Source: an uncultured Hyphomonas sp.
GTDB lineage: Bacteria; Pseudomonadota; Alphaproteobacteria; Caulobacterales; Hyphomonadaceae
Reading direction: 5' to 3'
Length of the DNA: 64,000 bases
NCBI RefSeq assembly: GCF_963678875.1
Contig: NZ_OY787457.1
Coordinates: 186,001-250,000, forward strand
Below, one piece after another: positions 9,045 to 17,576 of this stretch (positions are counted from its first letter, which is position 1; every line of letters begins with the position of its first letter). Made by a program: the position numbers and the translations under genes. The notes below the pieces were generated by a model. That model was given only the letters and a program-made list of their open reading frames with translations, was not told the origin of the DNA and did not search any database.

Positions 9045-10004
9045 ATGCCACGCTGGGAATACACCAAAGGGCTGAAGGATATCGGCAACGGGCTCTATGC
9101 CTGGCTGCAGCCGGATGGCGGCTGGGGCTGGTCGAACGCAGGCCTGATCGTGGACGGGGACCAGTCGCTGCTGGTCGACACACTGTTCGACATGCATCTG
9201 ACGCGCGACATGCTGAGCGCCATGGCCGATGCCTCCGGTGTCAGCGCGGATGAGATCGGTACAATCGTCAACACCCATGCCAATGGCGACCATTGCCATG
9301 GCAATGGCTGCTGTCCGCATGCGGAGATCATAGCCTCCGAGGCGAGCGCGAAGGAAATGTCTGAAGTGCCGCCCGCCATGCTCGCCCAGTTCAAGAAGAT
9401 GGGTGGCCAACTTGGCCCGGCAGGCACCTATTTCGCCGACATTTTCGGACCATTCGATTTCGACGCCGTCGAGGAGCGCCTGCCGACGCAGACTTTTTCA
9501 GGCCAGATGGGTCTGACCGTCGGCGACAAGGTGGTGGAGCTGATCGAGGTCGGCCCGGCGCACACAGGCGGCGACGTGATCGTCCATGTGCCGCAGGACA
9601 AAACGGTTTTTACGGGCGATATCCTGTTCATCGACGGCACGCCGCTGATGTGGGCGGGGCCGGTGAAGAACTGGATCACTGCCTGCGAGAAGATCATTGG
9701 CATGGACGCCGATGTCATCGTGCCGGGCCATGGTCCGATTACGGACAAGGCGGGCGTGCAGCGCGTCGCCGATTATCTCGCCTATATCGATGCCGAGGCA
9801 CGCAAGCGTTATGAGGCAGGGCTCAGCGTGCGCGAGGCGGCGCTGGACATCGCGCTCGGCGACTATGCCAATTGGGGCGACGCAGAACGCATCGCGGTCA
9901 ATGTCGACAGCCTCTACCGCGAATATCGCGGCGACGGAGTGGTGACGCCGGTGATCGAACTCTTCGCCCTGATGGCCGAAGCGCGGGATGCGATGCGGCG
10001 GTAG
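9045..10004 (+). CDS. MBL-fold metallo-hydrolase
   Basis: 319 residues of the metallo-beta-lactamase fold. The metal motif reads HANGDHCHG (78-86), so the usual second His of HxHxDH is Asn. A later GPAHTGGDV supplies the third metal His, and PGHGPI follows. Such HxNxDH variants occur in environmental hydrolases, and the substrate cannot be inferred. The start has a GGAGGAATTC ribosome-binding site. The protein has no signal peptide and is likely cytoplasmic. It is convergent with coq7. Confidence 0.88.
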   Translation: MPRWEYTKGLKDIGNGLYAWLQPDGGWGWSNAGLIVDGDQSLLVDTLFDMHLTRDMLSAMADASGVSADEIGTIVNTHANGDHCHGNGCCPHAEIIASEASAKEMSEVPPAMLAQFKKMGGQLGPAGTYFADIFGPFDFDAVEERLPTQTFSGQMGLTVGDKVVELIEVGPAHTGGDVIVHVPQDKTVFTGDILFIDGTPLMWAGPVKNWITACEKIIGMDADVIVPGHGPITDKAGVQRVADYLAYIDAEARKRYEAGLSVREAALDIALGDYANWGDAERIAVNVDSLYREYRGDGVVTPVIELFALMAEARDAMRR

Positions 10005-10021
10005 GTTCAGCGAACAAATTT

Positions 10022-10579
10022 TTATCTCATCCCGAAGCGGATGACCATTTCCGTCGATGCCTGGACGATGGCGATAAGGATTCGCGTCAACGGGCCATGG
10101 GTTGTGATTTGTGATGCAGCTGTATCGTGATGAGATTTTTCATCTTCATAAATTTGTGCAACGCAGTCGTAAGCGCGCTGATCGTCCGATTTCAGGAATT
10201 CCATCTGTTCTTGCAGATGCGTAAGAACAACATGCTCGACCGCGTATGTCGTTGCTGCGATGGCGGACGGTCCTATCATGCCGGTTACAAGGCCGAGGGT
10301 GAAACCTCCGAGCCTGCAAGCATGAAAGCTGATGCAGCGCCTGACCCCGATTCCGGAGAGGTGGGTCTGAAAGATGCGGCGGTGTTCTTCTTCATGCCTC
10401 TGGAAATCGAGCAATTGCGGTCGGAGGCTTGGCGCACGCAGAGATGCGGCAAGTCTTTGGGCGCGGTATATGTTCACTGCGCCATTCTCGCCGGCATGAT
10501 CGACCTTGATCATTTTCTCCGCAACAGAAGCTGCGCGCCGCAACCGCTGTTTGTTCGACGGGTGGGTGTAGCCATTCAT
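10022..10579 (-). CDS. coq7: Demethoxyubiquinone hydroxylase (Coq7 family)
   Basis: About 185 residues. This diiron monooxygenase hydroxylates demethoxyubiquinol in ubiquinone synthesis. The diiron ligand motifs are all visible: DHAGENGA (E31), HEEEHRRIF (62-70), AVEHVV and YEDEKSHHD. The start is set at the ATG at 10579. The frame stays open to a TTG at 10615, which would add 12 residues. The adenosyltransferase gene ends 6 bp before that TTG, so the two genes are probably co-transcribed. Confidence 0.92.
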   Translation of the reverse strand: MNGYTHPSNKQRLRRAASVAEKMIKVDHAGENGAVNIYRAQRLAASLRAPSLRPQLLDFQRHEEEHRRIFQTHLSGIGVRRCISFHACRLGGFTLGLVTGMIGPSAIAATTYAVEHVVLTHLQEQMEFLKSDDQRAYDCVAQIYEDEKSHHDTAASQITTHGPLTRILIAIVQASTEMVIRFGMR

Positions 10580-10621
10580 TCGTATACCCAACGATCTTTC
10601 AGCGATTGCGTGCAAGGCCTG

Positions 10622-11194
10622 TTAGCGGTTCGCCCCCGGTACCCATTTGATGTCGTCCGCGCCATTTGAGTTCGCGGCGCGGCCAGCGACGAACAGCCAG
10701 TCGGAAAGCCGGTTGATGAAAGCGAGGGCTTCCGGGCTGACGGGCTCCTCATCCATGGCGGCGAGTTCCGCGATCTTCCGCTCCGCTGTGCGGCAAAGCG
10801 TGCGGGCGACATGCAGCTGCGCGGCGAGCGGGGAGCCGCCCGGCAGGATGAAACTGTCGAGCGGCGGAATGCGGGCATTCATTGCGTCGATTTCTTCCTC
10901 CAGCCGCGTCACCTGCGATTCCACGATGCGCAGCGGCGTCCATTCCAGAACGCGGCCACGGTCCGGCGTGGCAAGGTCTGCGCCGAGATCGAACAGATCA
11001 TTCTGTATACGGCGGATTGCGGTCAGCATTTCATCGTCTGCATGCAGGGCCGCGACGCCGAGCGCGGCGTTCACTTCATCGACGCTGCCATAGGAGGCGA
11101 CGCGCGGATGCCATTTGGCCACCTGCTCGCCGGTGGAGAGGCTCGTTTGCCCCTTGTCGCCGGTGCGGGTGTAGATCTTGTCGAGTTTGACCAT
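10622..11194 (-). CDS. pduO: Cob(I)alamin adenosyltransferase, PduO type
   Basis: 190 residues. It transfers adenosyl from ATP to cob(I)alamin to make coenzyme B12. Family motifs: the N-terminal ATP loop TRTGDKGQT, SYGSVDEVNA, the helix with RTLCRTAERKI, and the C-terminal INRLSDWLFVAGRAAN. Length is normal. Its product serves B12-dependent mutases, none of which is in the window. It lies directly upstream of coq7 and downstream of a HIG1-like gene on the same strand. Confidence 0.93.
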   Translation of the reverse strand: MVKLDKIYTRTGDKGQTSLSTGEQVAKWHPRVASYGSVDEVNAALGVAALHADDEMLTAIRRIQNDLFDLGADLATPDRGRVLEWTPLRIVESQVTRLEEEIDAMNARIPPLDSFILPGGSPLAAQLHVARTLCRTAERKIAELAAMDEEPVSPEALAFINRLSDWLFVAGRAANSNGADDIKWVPGANR

Positions 11195-11212
11195 GGGGTC
11201 TCCTCAGAGGTG

Positions 11213-11419
11213 TCAGAAGTGAATGGCGCCAGCCATGAAGCCGATGGCGACCAGAAGGGCGATGACCACGGCCTGGATGAAGATACGCATCCGCATCAGC
11301 TTGTTCGAGCGGCTCGGCTGGTTCTCGTCCGTGCGGGCAAGGTTTGCGATGCCGAGGCCGAGCACCACCAGAAGGGCTGCCATCGCGCCGTAGAAGAGAA
11401 TGGTAATCAGCATTTGCAT
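11213..11419 (-). CDS. HIG1-like twin-transmembrane protein
   Basis: 68 residues with two hydrophobic segments (about 5-25 and 46-66) joined by a short polar loop containing RSNKLMRMRIFIQ. This resembles the conserved loop of the HIG1 domain (respiratory supercomplex factor-like small inner-membrane proteins). It lies 18 bp upstream of the adenosyltransferase on the same strand. A respiratory-chain role is only inferred from the domain. Confidence 0.82.
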   Translation of the reverse strand: MQMLITILFYGAMAALLVVLGLGIANLARTDENQPSRSNKLMRMRIFIQAVVIALLVAIGFMAGAIHF

Positions 11420-11513
11420 GTCGTGTCGCCTTTCCGGCCTTGTATCGCTTCTAACATAGGCTGGCGAGGCGGCGGCGACAGGCGCGAAAGCGTCGCGCCC
11501 TGCTTGAGTGGCG

Positions 11514-11822
11514 TCAGCCGCCCGATTCCAGCCGGGCCGCCAGCGCTTCGATCCGGTCAGACACGGCGGCCATCGCCTCGGCGGCCTTCTGTTCCGCAGC
11601 CGGGGAGGACCCGTCCGCCCGGCGGGCAGTGTCCAGTTCGTCCAGCAGGGCGAGTGCCGTAATCAGCAGCAGCCGGTCTTCGCCGATATCGCCCACGGCG
11701 CTGGCAATATGTTTCACACGGGCGTCCAGCTGCTGGGAAAGCGCGACAATTCGCGCTTCCTGGCCGGGCGCACAGGCGATGGAATAGTTCCGGCCGCGCA
11801 GGGTGATATCGGCCTTGGCCAT
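11514..11822 (-). CDS. zapA: Cell division protein ZapA
   Basis: 102 residues. ZapA binds FtsZ filaments and promotes Z-ring bundling. The N-terminal beta strands (ITLRGRNYSIACAPGQE) and the following helix with LDARV match the family, then a long coiled-coil helix runs to the C-terminus. Only 3 bp separate it from the upstream DUF4164-type gene. The pair is divergent from tkt, a conserved alphaproteobacterial arrangement. Confidence 0.9.
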   Translation of the reverse strand: MAKADITLRGRNYSIACAPGQEARIVALSQQLDARVKHIASAVGDIGEDRLLLITALALLDELDTARRADGSSPAAEQKAAEAMAAVSDRIEALAARLESGG

Positions 11823-11825
11823 GCC

Positions 11826-12095
11826 TCAGGCCTCCTTGCCGAGCGCGGCGCGAACTTCCTCGATGGCCGCGCCGAGGGCGGAGCTCGCCTCATCGGCCAG
11901 CGCCTGCAATTCGGTCTCGCGGGCAAGGGAGGCGTCCAGTTCCTCGGCCAGTCTTTCGCGGTCGGAAACCAGGGCGGCGATCTCTGCGGCGACCACGTCC
12001 GGATCGCCGGCGCGCGCCAGCAGCCCGTCCACGGCCCCCTCCAGGCGCCGGATGGCCGCATCGAGGCGGCGTGATTCGCGGTCGATGTCGCTCAT
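11826..12095 (-). CDS. DUF4164-type coiled-coil protein upstream of zapA
   Basis: 89 residues starting MSDIDRESRRLDAAIRRLE, almost entirely helical with heptad-like Leu/Ala spacing. Small proteins of this kind sit in front of zapA in many alphaproteobacteria (DUF4164), and a division role is inferred from the linkage only. The ATG at 12095 is preferred to an in-frame TTG at 12116. Confidence 0.75.
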   Translation of the reverse strand: MSDIDRESRRLDAAIRRLEGAVDGLLARAGDPDVVAAEIAALVSDRERLAEELDASLARETELQALADEASSALGAAIEEVRAALGKEA

Positions 12096-12199
12096 GAAAC
12101 CAAGGCTTAAACTCAATACGCAGCCGCGCCAAGCGGCTTGACGTAGCTTCGGGAGTCTGGCCTAGCACACTTCCGGAGCGACTGAGGGAGATCAGCAGA

Positions 12200-14170
12200 A
12201 TGGCTGTAACCAACCGGGACATGGCAAATGCCGTTCGTGCCCTATCCATGGATGCGGTGGAAGCCGCGAAATCGGGCCATGTCGGCCTGCCGCTGGGCAT
12301 GGCGGATGCAGCCACTGTGCTGTTCCGCAAATTCCTGAAATTCGACCCGGCAGACCCGGCCTGGGCAGACCGCGACCGGTTCATCCTGTCGGCGGGCCAC
12401 GGCTCGATGCTGATCTATTCGCTGCTGCACCTGACGGGCTACAAGTCTGTTTCGCGCGACGATATCCGCAATTTCCGCCAGCTCGGCGCGATGACACCTG
12501 GCCACCCGGAAAACTTTGTCACGCCGGGCGTTGAGACGACCACCGGCCCGCTCGGGCAGGGCATCGCCACTGCCGTCGGCATGGCCATGGCAGAGCGCCA
12601 CCTGAACGCCCGTTTCGGCGACGACCTTGTCGATCACCACACCTGGGTGATCGCAGGCGATGGCTGCCTCATGGAAGGCATCAGCCAGGAAGCGATCACG
12701 CTGGCCGGGCACCTGAAGCTCAACAAGCTGATCGTTCTCTTCGACGACAACTCCGTCACCATCGATGGCGGCACGGATCTCTCCGACAATACCGACCAGT
12801 GCGCCCGTTTCGAAGCTTCCGGCTGGATCACGAAGAAGGTGGACGGCCATGACGAGAAGGCCGTCGAGGCCGCGCTGACCTGGGCGAAGAAGCAGAAAAA
12901 GCCGGTCATGCTCGCCGTGAAGACGATCATCGGCTACGGCGCCCCGAAAATCGCCGGCACCGGCAAGGCCCATGGCGGCCCTTACGGCGCTGAGGAAATC
13001 GCAGGCATCCGCGAAAACATCGGCTGGAAATACCCGCCCTTCGAAGTGCCGGCCTCGATCGAGAAAGCCTGGGCGAAAGCTGGCGAGCGCTCGAAGAAGG
13101 AACACGAGGCGTGGAAGAAGCGCCTCGCTGCGTCCGATCACAAGGGCGAGTTCAACGCTGCGATCACCGGCCGCCTGCCGAAGAACATCGCCAAGGCGAT
13201 CAACAAGCACAAGAAGGCCGTCGCCGAAGGCGGCGAGAAGAAAGCCACCCGCCAGTGGAGCGGCGCGGCGCTGGAAGTGCTGACGCACCTTGTGCCGGAA
13301 ATGGTCGGCGGCTCCGCTGACCTCACCGGCTCCAACAACACCAAGACAGGCTCAACCGAGCCGATGACGCCGAAGAACTGGGCTGGCCGCTACGTCCATT
13401 ACGGCGTGCGCGAGCATGGCATGGCCGCGGCGATGAACGGCATGGCGCTGCATGGCGGCATCCTGCCTTATTCCGGCACCTTCCTGGTGTTTGCGGACTA
13501 TTCGCGCGGCGCCATCCGCCTCGGCGCCCTGATGGGCACGCGCGTCGTGCATGTCATGACGCACGATTCCATCGGCCTCGGCGAAGACGGCCCGACGCAC
13601 CAGCCGGTCGAGCATATCGCCTCACTGCGCGCGATGCCGAACATGCTGGTCTTCCGTCCGGCAGACGGCGTGGAAACGGCCGAGTGCTGGGAGCTGGCCA
13701 TCGCCAACGAGACCGGCCCGTCCACCATGGCGCTGACGCGTCAGGGCGTTGCCCCGGCCCGTACCACGCACACGGACGATAACCTCTCCGCCAAGGGCGC
13801 CTATGTCCTGTCCGACTGCAAGGGCAAGGCGCAGGCAACGATCCTGGCGACGGGTTCGGAAGTCGAGATCGCGCTGGCCGCACAGGCGCAGCTGGCCGAA
13901 GAAGGTATCGCAACGCGCGTCGTGTCCTGCCCATGCTTCGAACTGTTCGAGCAGCAGCACGGCAACTACAAGCGGTCTGTCCTCGGCACCGCGCCGCGTG
14001 TGGCGGTCGAGGCTGGCGTCCGTTTCGGCTGGGATCGCTGGATCGGCGAAGATGGCGGCTTTGTCGGCATGAGCAGCTTCGGTGCCTCGGCCCCTTATGG
14101 CGATCTCTACAAGCATTTTGGCATCACGGCGCAGGCCGTCGTCTCCGAAGTGAAGAAACGGATCTCCTGA
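12200..14170 (+). CDS. tkt: Transketolase
   Basis: 656 residues. This ThDP-dependent enzyme of the pentose phosphate pathway transfers two-carbon ketol units between sugar phosphates. Seen: the N-terminal KSGHVGLPLGMAD with the substrate-binding His, the ThDP/Mg motif GDGCLMEG...DDNSV, GVREHGM with the catalytic Glu, and HDSIGLGEDGPTHQPVEH. Full length. It is divergent from the DUF4164-zapA pair and convergent with the HTH-citrate synthase. Confidence 0.97.
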   Translation: MAVTNRDMANAVRALSMDAVEAAKSGHVGLPLGMADAATVLFRKFLKFDPADPAWADRDRFILSAGHGSMLIYSLLHLTGYKSVSRDDIRNFRQLGAMTPGHPENFVTPGVETTTGPLGQGIATAVGMAMAERHLNARFGDDLVDHHTWVIAGDGCLMEGISQEAITLAGHLKLNKLIVLFDDNSVTIDGGTDLSDNTDQCARFEASGWITKKVDGHDEKAVEAALTWAKKQKKPVMLAVKTIIGYGAPKIAGTGKAHGGPYGAEEIAGIRENIGWKYPPFEVPASIEKAWAKAGERSKKEHEAWKKRLAASDHKGEFNAAITGRLPKNIAKAINKHKKAVAEGGEKKATRQWSGAALEVLTHLVPEMVGGSADLTGSNNTKTGSTEPMTPKNWAGRYVHYGVREHGMAAAMNGMALHGGILPYSGTFLVFADYSRGAIRLGALMGTRVVHVMTHDSIGLGEDGPTHQPVEHIASLRAMPNMLVFRPADGVETAECWELAIANETGPSTMALTRQGVAPARTTHTDDNLSAKGAYVLSDCKGKAQATILATGSEVEIALAAQAQLAEEGIATRVVSCPCFELFEQQHGNYKRSVLGTAPRVAVEAGVRFGWDRWIGEDGGFVGMSSFGASAPYGDLYKHFGITAQAVVSEVKKRIS

Positions 14171-14176
14171 GCCAGA

Positions 14177-15310
14177 CTACCGGCCGGTATAATTCGCCCT
14201 CGGACGGATTAACCGGCCGCTTGCCTGCTGCTCGATCGCATGCGCGATCCAGCCGGCCATGCGCCCGCTGGCAAAGATCAGGAAGGGCGCATCTTCCGGC
14301 AGGGAGAGCTGCACCGATAGCGCCGCCAGCGCCATGTCGACATTCGCTGCATGGCCGCTTGCCTGTTCCGCCGCCTTGATGGCCCGCTTCAGGCCGGGGG
14401 CAGGTTTCATCCATCGGATCAGCGCGGCGGCCCGTGGGTCTCCAGCCGGATACAGCGTGTGCCCGACAGCGGGAATACGCTCACCCCGTGCAGCAAGGCT
14501 GGCGAGCGCGGCCTGCGGCCCGTCTTCCATCGCCCGTTTCAGATAGGCGAGCGCCCGCGCGGACGCCTCGCCATGCAAAGGGCCCGTCAGCGTGGCGCAC
14601 CCTGCCAGCGCGCAGGCGGCCAGCGGCGCCCCGGTCGACGCCGCCACCCGCGCGGCAAAGGTCGACGGGTTCAGTTCATGGTCCGCCACCAGCACCAGCG
14701 CCCGGCGCAACAAATCCGTCCCGCCGGGGGTCAGCCCCCAATGCCGCCCAAGCCGCTGATGATAGAAGCCGCGCCCGCTCGTGCCTGTCACGGCTGAGCA
14801 GACGCCCGCCAGCAATTGCGCGCCATCTTCTGACAGTGCCGCACCGCCGCGCCCGAAGCTCGGCGGATCATGGGCTGCGCGATCCGCCAGATAGGCCAGC
14901 AGGCGCGCCTTGCCGGTTTCGCCCGGCGCGACATTTCCGGCGGCGGCGCGGCTGGGGGAGGGGGCGCTCGCCTGCCATAAAAGGGCTGCGGCTTCTTCCA
15001 GCGTGGCGTCTGCGGCGAGCCGCACGGCATCTTTCCCGCGATAGATCAGCTTGCCGTCCCGCACCGTGGTGATCGCCGTTTCCATCACCGGGTCGCCCCA
15101 GGAGATGGCGGCGCTGGCGATCGCCTGACGGCCTCGTCCGCTGCGGCGGCGCTTCACCAGACCTGCAATATCTGCGGCGGAATAGACGCTCGCACGCGGG
15201 TCGCTTTCGTCCGGCCGGGAGGCAATCAGCCCCCGGCTCACATAGGCGTAAAGCGTCTGGGGTTTCACGCCCAGGGCTTCGAGTGCGTCGTCGCGTCCAA
15301 TCCAGCTCAT
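14177..15310 (-). CDS. Citrate synthase-family protein with N-terminal MerR-like HTH
   Basis: 377 residues. Residues 1-55 form a MerR/excisionase-type DNA-binding helix-turn-helix (GRDDALEALGVKPQTLYAYVSRGLI, then VYSAADIAGL). The rest is a citrate synthase fold: GPLHGEA holds the first active-site His, GHTLYPAGDPRA the second, and ANVDMALAAL keeps the Asp. The Arg that usually follows the second His (GHRVY) is Thr here. It may be a regulator sensing acyl-CoA or oxaloacetate, or a subunit paired with the divergent paralogue. The two genes share an 80-bp control region. Confidence 0.85.
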   Translation of the reverse strand: MSWIGRDDALEALGVKPQTLYAYVSRGLIASRPDESDPRASVYSAADIAGLVKRRRSGRGRQAIASAAISWGDPVMETAITTVRDGKLIYRGKDAVRLAADATLEEAAALLWQASAPSPSRAAAGNVAPGETGKARLLAYLADRAAHDPPSFGRGGAALSEDGAQLLAGVCSAVTGTSGRGFYHQRLGRHWGLTPGGTDLLRRALVLVADHELNPSTFAARVAASTGAPLAACALAGCATLTGPLHGEASARALAYLKRAMEDGPQAALASLAARGERIPAVGHTLYPAGDPRAAALIRWMKPAPGLKRAIKAAEQASGHAANVDMALAALSVQLSLPEDAPFLIFASGRMAGWIAHAIEQQASGRLIRPRANYTGR

Positions 15311-15313
15311 ATG

Positions 15314-15337
15314 TTGATTATATTGATCAAGATTGAC
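15314..15337. promoter_or_regulatory. Candidate operator between divergent citrate synthase genes
   Basis: Three TTGAY units begin at 15314, 15323 and 15333, about one helical turn apart, and the middle one forms the palindrome TTGATCAA (15323-15330). The reverse strand also contains TATAAT just upstream of the ATG at 15310. The AT-rich segment stands out from its surroundings and is a plausible target for the HTH domain encoded next to it. Confidence 0.4.
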
Positions 15338-15390
15338 GATTACCAGCCCCGGCGCGACATGAGTGTCAGATTTGTAGAAGGAGATCTCTG

Positions 15391-16458
15391 ATGGATTCCG
15401 GATTGGAAAACGTTGTCGCCGCTGAAACCGTGCTGTCGGATGTGGACGGCCAGAATGGCCGCCTCGTCATTCGCGGCTGGCCGGTACAGCTGCTGGCCGC
15501 CTCGATGGCGTATGAAGATGCCGCCCACCTTCTGTGGCAGGGCTTCTTCGAGGATTTGCCGGATGTGGCAGAACTCGGCACCCGTCTCGGCGCTGCCCGG
15601 GTGGAAGCGTTCGGACTTGTCGCAAAGATCCCGGACGGGCTCGACATCATCCGCTTCCTGCGCACCGGCTGGTCACTGCTGGAGGATGATGAGAGCCTGG
15701 ACTCTGCGATCCGTCTTGCCGCAGCCGGGCCGGTCTTCACCGCCGCTGCCGTCCGCCGGGAACGCGGGCAGGCTCCGATTGCGCCGGATGCGGATCTATC
15801 CCAGTCGGCAGACTTCCTGAAGATGATTACCGGCAAAGTGCCGGGGGAGGCAGAGGCGCGGGCGCTCGATGCTTATCTCGTCACCGTTTGCGATCATGGC
15901 CTGAACGCATCCACCTTCGCGGCGCGGGTCGTCGCCTCGACACGGGCTGGGCTCGTTTCGGCGGCCATGGGCGGCATCTCTGCCCTGAAAGGCCCGCTGC
16001 ATGGCGGCGCGCCGGGCCCCGTGCTCGACATGCTGGACGAGATCGGCATTCCGGAAAATGCAGAAAGCTGGATCGATGCGGCGCTCTCCCGGGGTGATCG
16101 CCTCATGGGCTTCGGCCACCGGGTCTACCGTGTGCGCGATCCGCGCGCCGATGCGCTGAAGGCGGCGGTCGCGCGCCTGCCGGGCACGTCGGGCCGGATC
16201 GCCTTTGCCGACCATATTGAGAAGACCGTGCTCGGACGGCTGGCGAAGAAGTATCCGAACCGGACGCTGGAAACGAATGTGGAATTCTCCACCGCGCTCC
16301 TGCTCGAAGCCCTGCAGATTCCGCGCGAGGCCTTCACCGCCACCTTCGCCTGTGGCCGTATCCTCGGCTGGACCGCGCATGCCCGTGAACAGATCGCGGA
16401 AGGCCGCCTCGTGCGCCCCCGTTCAGTCTACACCGGGCCCGTGCCTGAAATGGCCTAA
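15391..16458 (+). CDS. Citrate synthase / methylcitrate synthase homologue
   Basis: 355 residues of the citrate synthase fold without the N-terminal HTH. Seen: DHGLNASTFAARVVAST, GPLHGGAPG (first active-site His) and GFGHRVYRVRDPRADAL (second His). At the third catalytic position the sequence is TNVEFSTALLLEAL, so Glu replaces the usual Asp of NVDF. The start follows a good GGAGAT ribosome-binding site. It may condense an acyl-CoA with oxaloacetate, but the Asp-to-Glu change and the divergent paralogue leave activity and substrate open. Confidence 0.88.
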   Translation: MDSGLENVVAAETVLSDVDGQNGRLVIRGWPVQLLAASMAYEDAAHLLWQGFFEDLPDVAELGTRLGAARVEAFGLVAKIPDGLDIIRFLRTGWSLLEDDESLDSAIRLAAAGPVFTAAAVRRERGQAPIAPDADLSQSADFLKMITGKVPGEAEARALDAYLVTVCDHGLNASTFAARVVASTRAGLVSAAMGGISALKGPLHGGAPGPVLDMLDEIGIPENAESWIDAALSRGDRLMGFGHRVYRVRDPRADALKAAVARLPGTSGRIAFADHIEKTVLGRLAKKYPNRTLETNVEFSTALLLEALQIPREAFTATFACGRILGWTAHAREQIAEGRLVRPRSVYTGPVPEMA

Positions 16459-16503
16459 TGATACCGGGTGGAGAATTTGGCTCGTGTCCTACACCCTCTC
16501 GCC

Positions 16504-16545
16504 GTGTCATCCCTGATAAGCCCTTTGGGTTTTCCGGGATGGCAC
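16504..16545. repeat. Palindrome heading duplicated ORF, copy 1
   Basis: GTGTCATCCC (16504-16513) and GGGATGGCAC (16536-16545) form an inverted repeat with one mismatch. It ends 53 bp before the ATG of the duplicated ORF. The same palindrome sits 54 bp before the second copy of that ORF (31096-31198). Confidence 0.6.
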
Positions 16546-16598
16546 GTGGGAGGCGGGATCTATCCAACTTATAATGCCTGGCCTGCATCCTTGAGGGC

Positions 16599-17126
16599 AT
16601 GCATCCTGATCTCCAACGCTTCTTCAACCATGTCTGGCCGCTCTTCTGGCCATGGCTGGTGTGGAACCTGCTGCGCGTCGCCCGCTGGCACGAACGCACC
16701 GGGCAGGATGCGCTGATCACGGTCGATTGCTTTGGCAATGTCCGGTTCGCCTATGTGGCCGATGGCCCGGCGCCCGAGTCTCTTTACACATATGAAGCGC
16801 CGCGCGTGGCGGCCTGGGAACACCCTGCGCTTGGCAGCGATGTGCCGGTCTCTGTTTGTAGCTGCGTGCGCAGCAAGTCCGCTATCGTCATGCTTGGTCA
16901 TGACATGGTCCGCCATGATCCGGATAAGTCCGGCTTGGTCATCTGTCGTCATGACATAGTCCGGCATGATCATGGCCTGCACGTGCGCGGTCCGCCCTGG
17001 CCGGGCCTCTTTCCAAATCCAGCGTTTCTCACCGGATGGCAGCCGCCATGCCGGGCAAAGGTGCTGGGGCAAGCCTTGCTCCCAGGTTCAACCCGGCGCA
17101 GACTTCCGGCAAAAAGGGAGGACAAC
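16599..17126 (+). CDS. Duplicated hypothetical ORF, copy 1 (no own stop codon)
   Basis: No recognised family. Its first 84 residues are about 80% identical to the ORF at 30673-31041, including WPLFWPWLVWNL-type hydrophobic and Trp-rich sequence, VDCFGNVR and YTYEAPRVAAWEHPALGSDV. After residue 84 the reading becomes repeat-derived (HDMVRHD, RHDIVRHDHG, HVRGPP) and no stop occurs. The frame runs straight into the ABA4-like gene, whose own start and ribosome-binding site begin at codon 177. It may be a decayed gene whose stop was lost. Confidence 0.5.
16890..16978 (+). repeat. Degenerate short repeats at the 3' end of copy 1
   Basis: Two imperfect units containing GTCATGACATRGTCCGSCAT followed by GATC lie in succession, separated by AAGTCCGG. 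The same vocabulary (GTCATGACATAGTCCGGCAT, AAGTCCG) occurs in reverse orientation at about 30700-30775, at the 3' end of copy 2. Confidence 0.55.
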
Positions 17127-17576
17127 ATGACCTATGAAACAGTTTATTCGATCATCAATCTGAGCGTCATGCCGGCCTGGCTGCTGCTCGCCCTGGCACC
17201 GGGCGCCAGATTTACGCGCCTTGTCGTACATTCCGGCCTGTATCCGCTGGCGCTCGGCGTCTTCTATATCGTCACCCTGACGATGAACATGTTCCTGGGC
17301 ATGGGCGCCGAGGGCGGCAGCTTCAACACAGCGGCGGGCGTCTCGCAGCTGTTTTCCCACCCGCTCGGCATCCTGGTCGGCTGGTCGCACTATCTCGTCT
17401 TCGACCTGTTCGTCGGGGCGTGGGAGGCGCGCGATGCACGGCGCCGGGGCGTGCCGCACTGGATGGTTGTGCCCAGCCTGTTCTTCACGCTGATGTTCGG
17501 GCCGGTCGGCCTGCTGCTTTACCTGGTCCTGCGGGCCATCAGCGGCAAGGGACGCTGGGGCCTCGCCGAAGTCTAG
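17127..17576 (+). CDS. ABA4-like family membrane protein
   Basis: 149 residues with four hydrophobic segments. It resembles the ABA4-like/DUF4281 family: MPAWLLLALAP near the start, a central SQLFSHPLGILVGWSHYLVFDLFVG and a C-terminal MFGPVGLLLYLVLRA. In plants ABA4 is needed for neoxanthin formation; the bacterial role is unknown, possibly linked to carotenoids. The ATG at 17127 is supported by GGGAGG 5 bp upstream. The stop overlaps the convergent gene by 4 bp. Confidence 0.85.
   Translation: MTYETVYSIINLSVMPAWLLLALAPGARFTRLVVHSGLYPLALGVFYIVTLTMNMFLGMGAEGGSFNTAAGVSQLFSHPLGILVGWSHYLVFDLFVGAWEARDARRRGVPHWMVVPSLFFTLMFGPVGLLLYLVLRAISGKGRWGLAEV

Noticed and set aside
11420..11513. 6S RNA expected near zapA
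   Set aside because: 6S RNA often follows zapA, but only 94 bp lie between zapA and the HIG1-like gene. That is too short, and no 6S-like structure was recognised.
16890..16978. CRISPR array from the repeated GTCATGACAT units
   Set aside because: Only two imperfect units, irregular spacing, no regular spacers, no cas genes.
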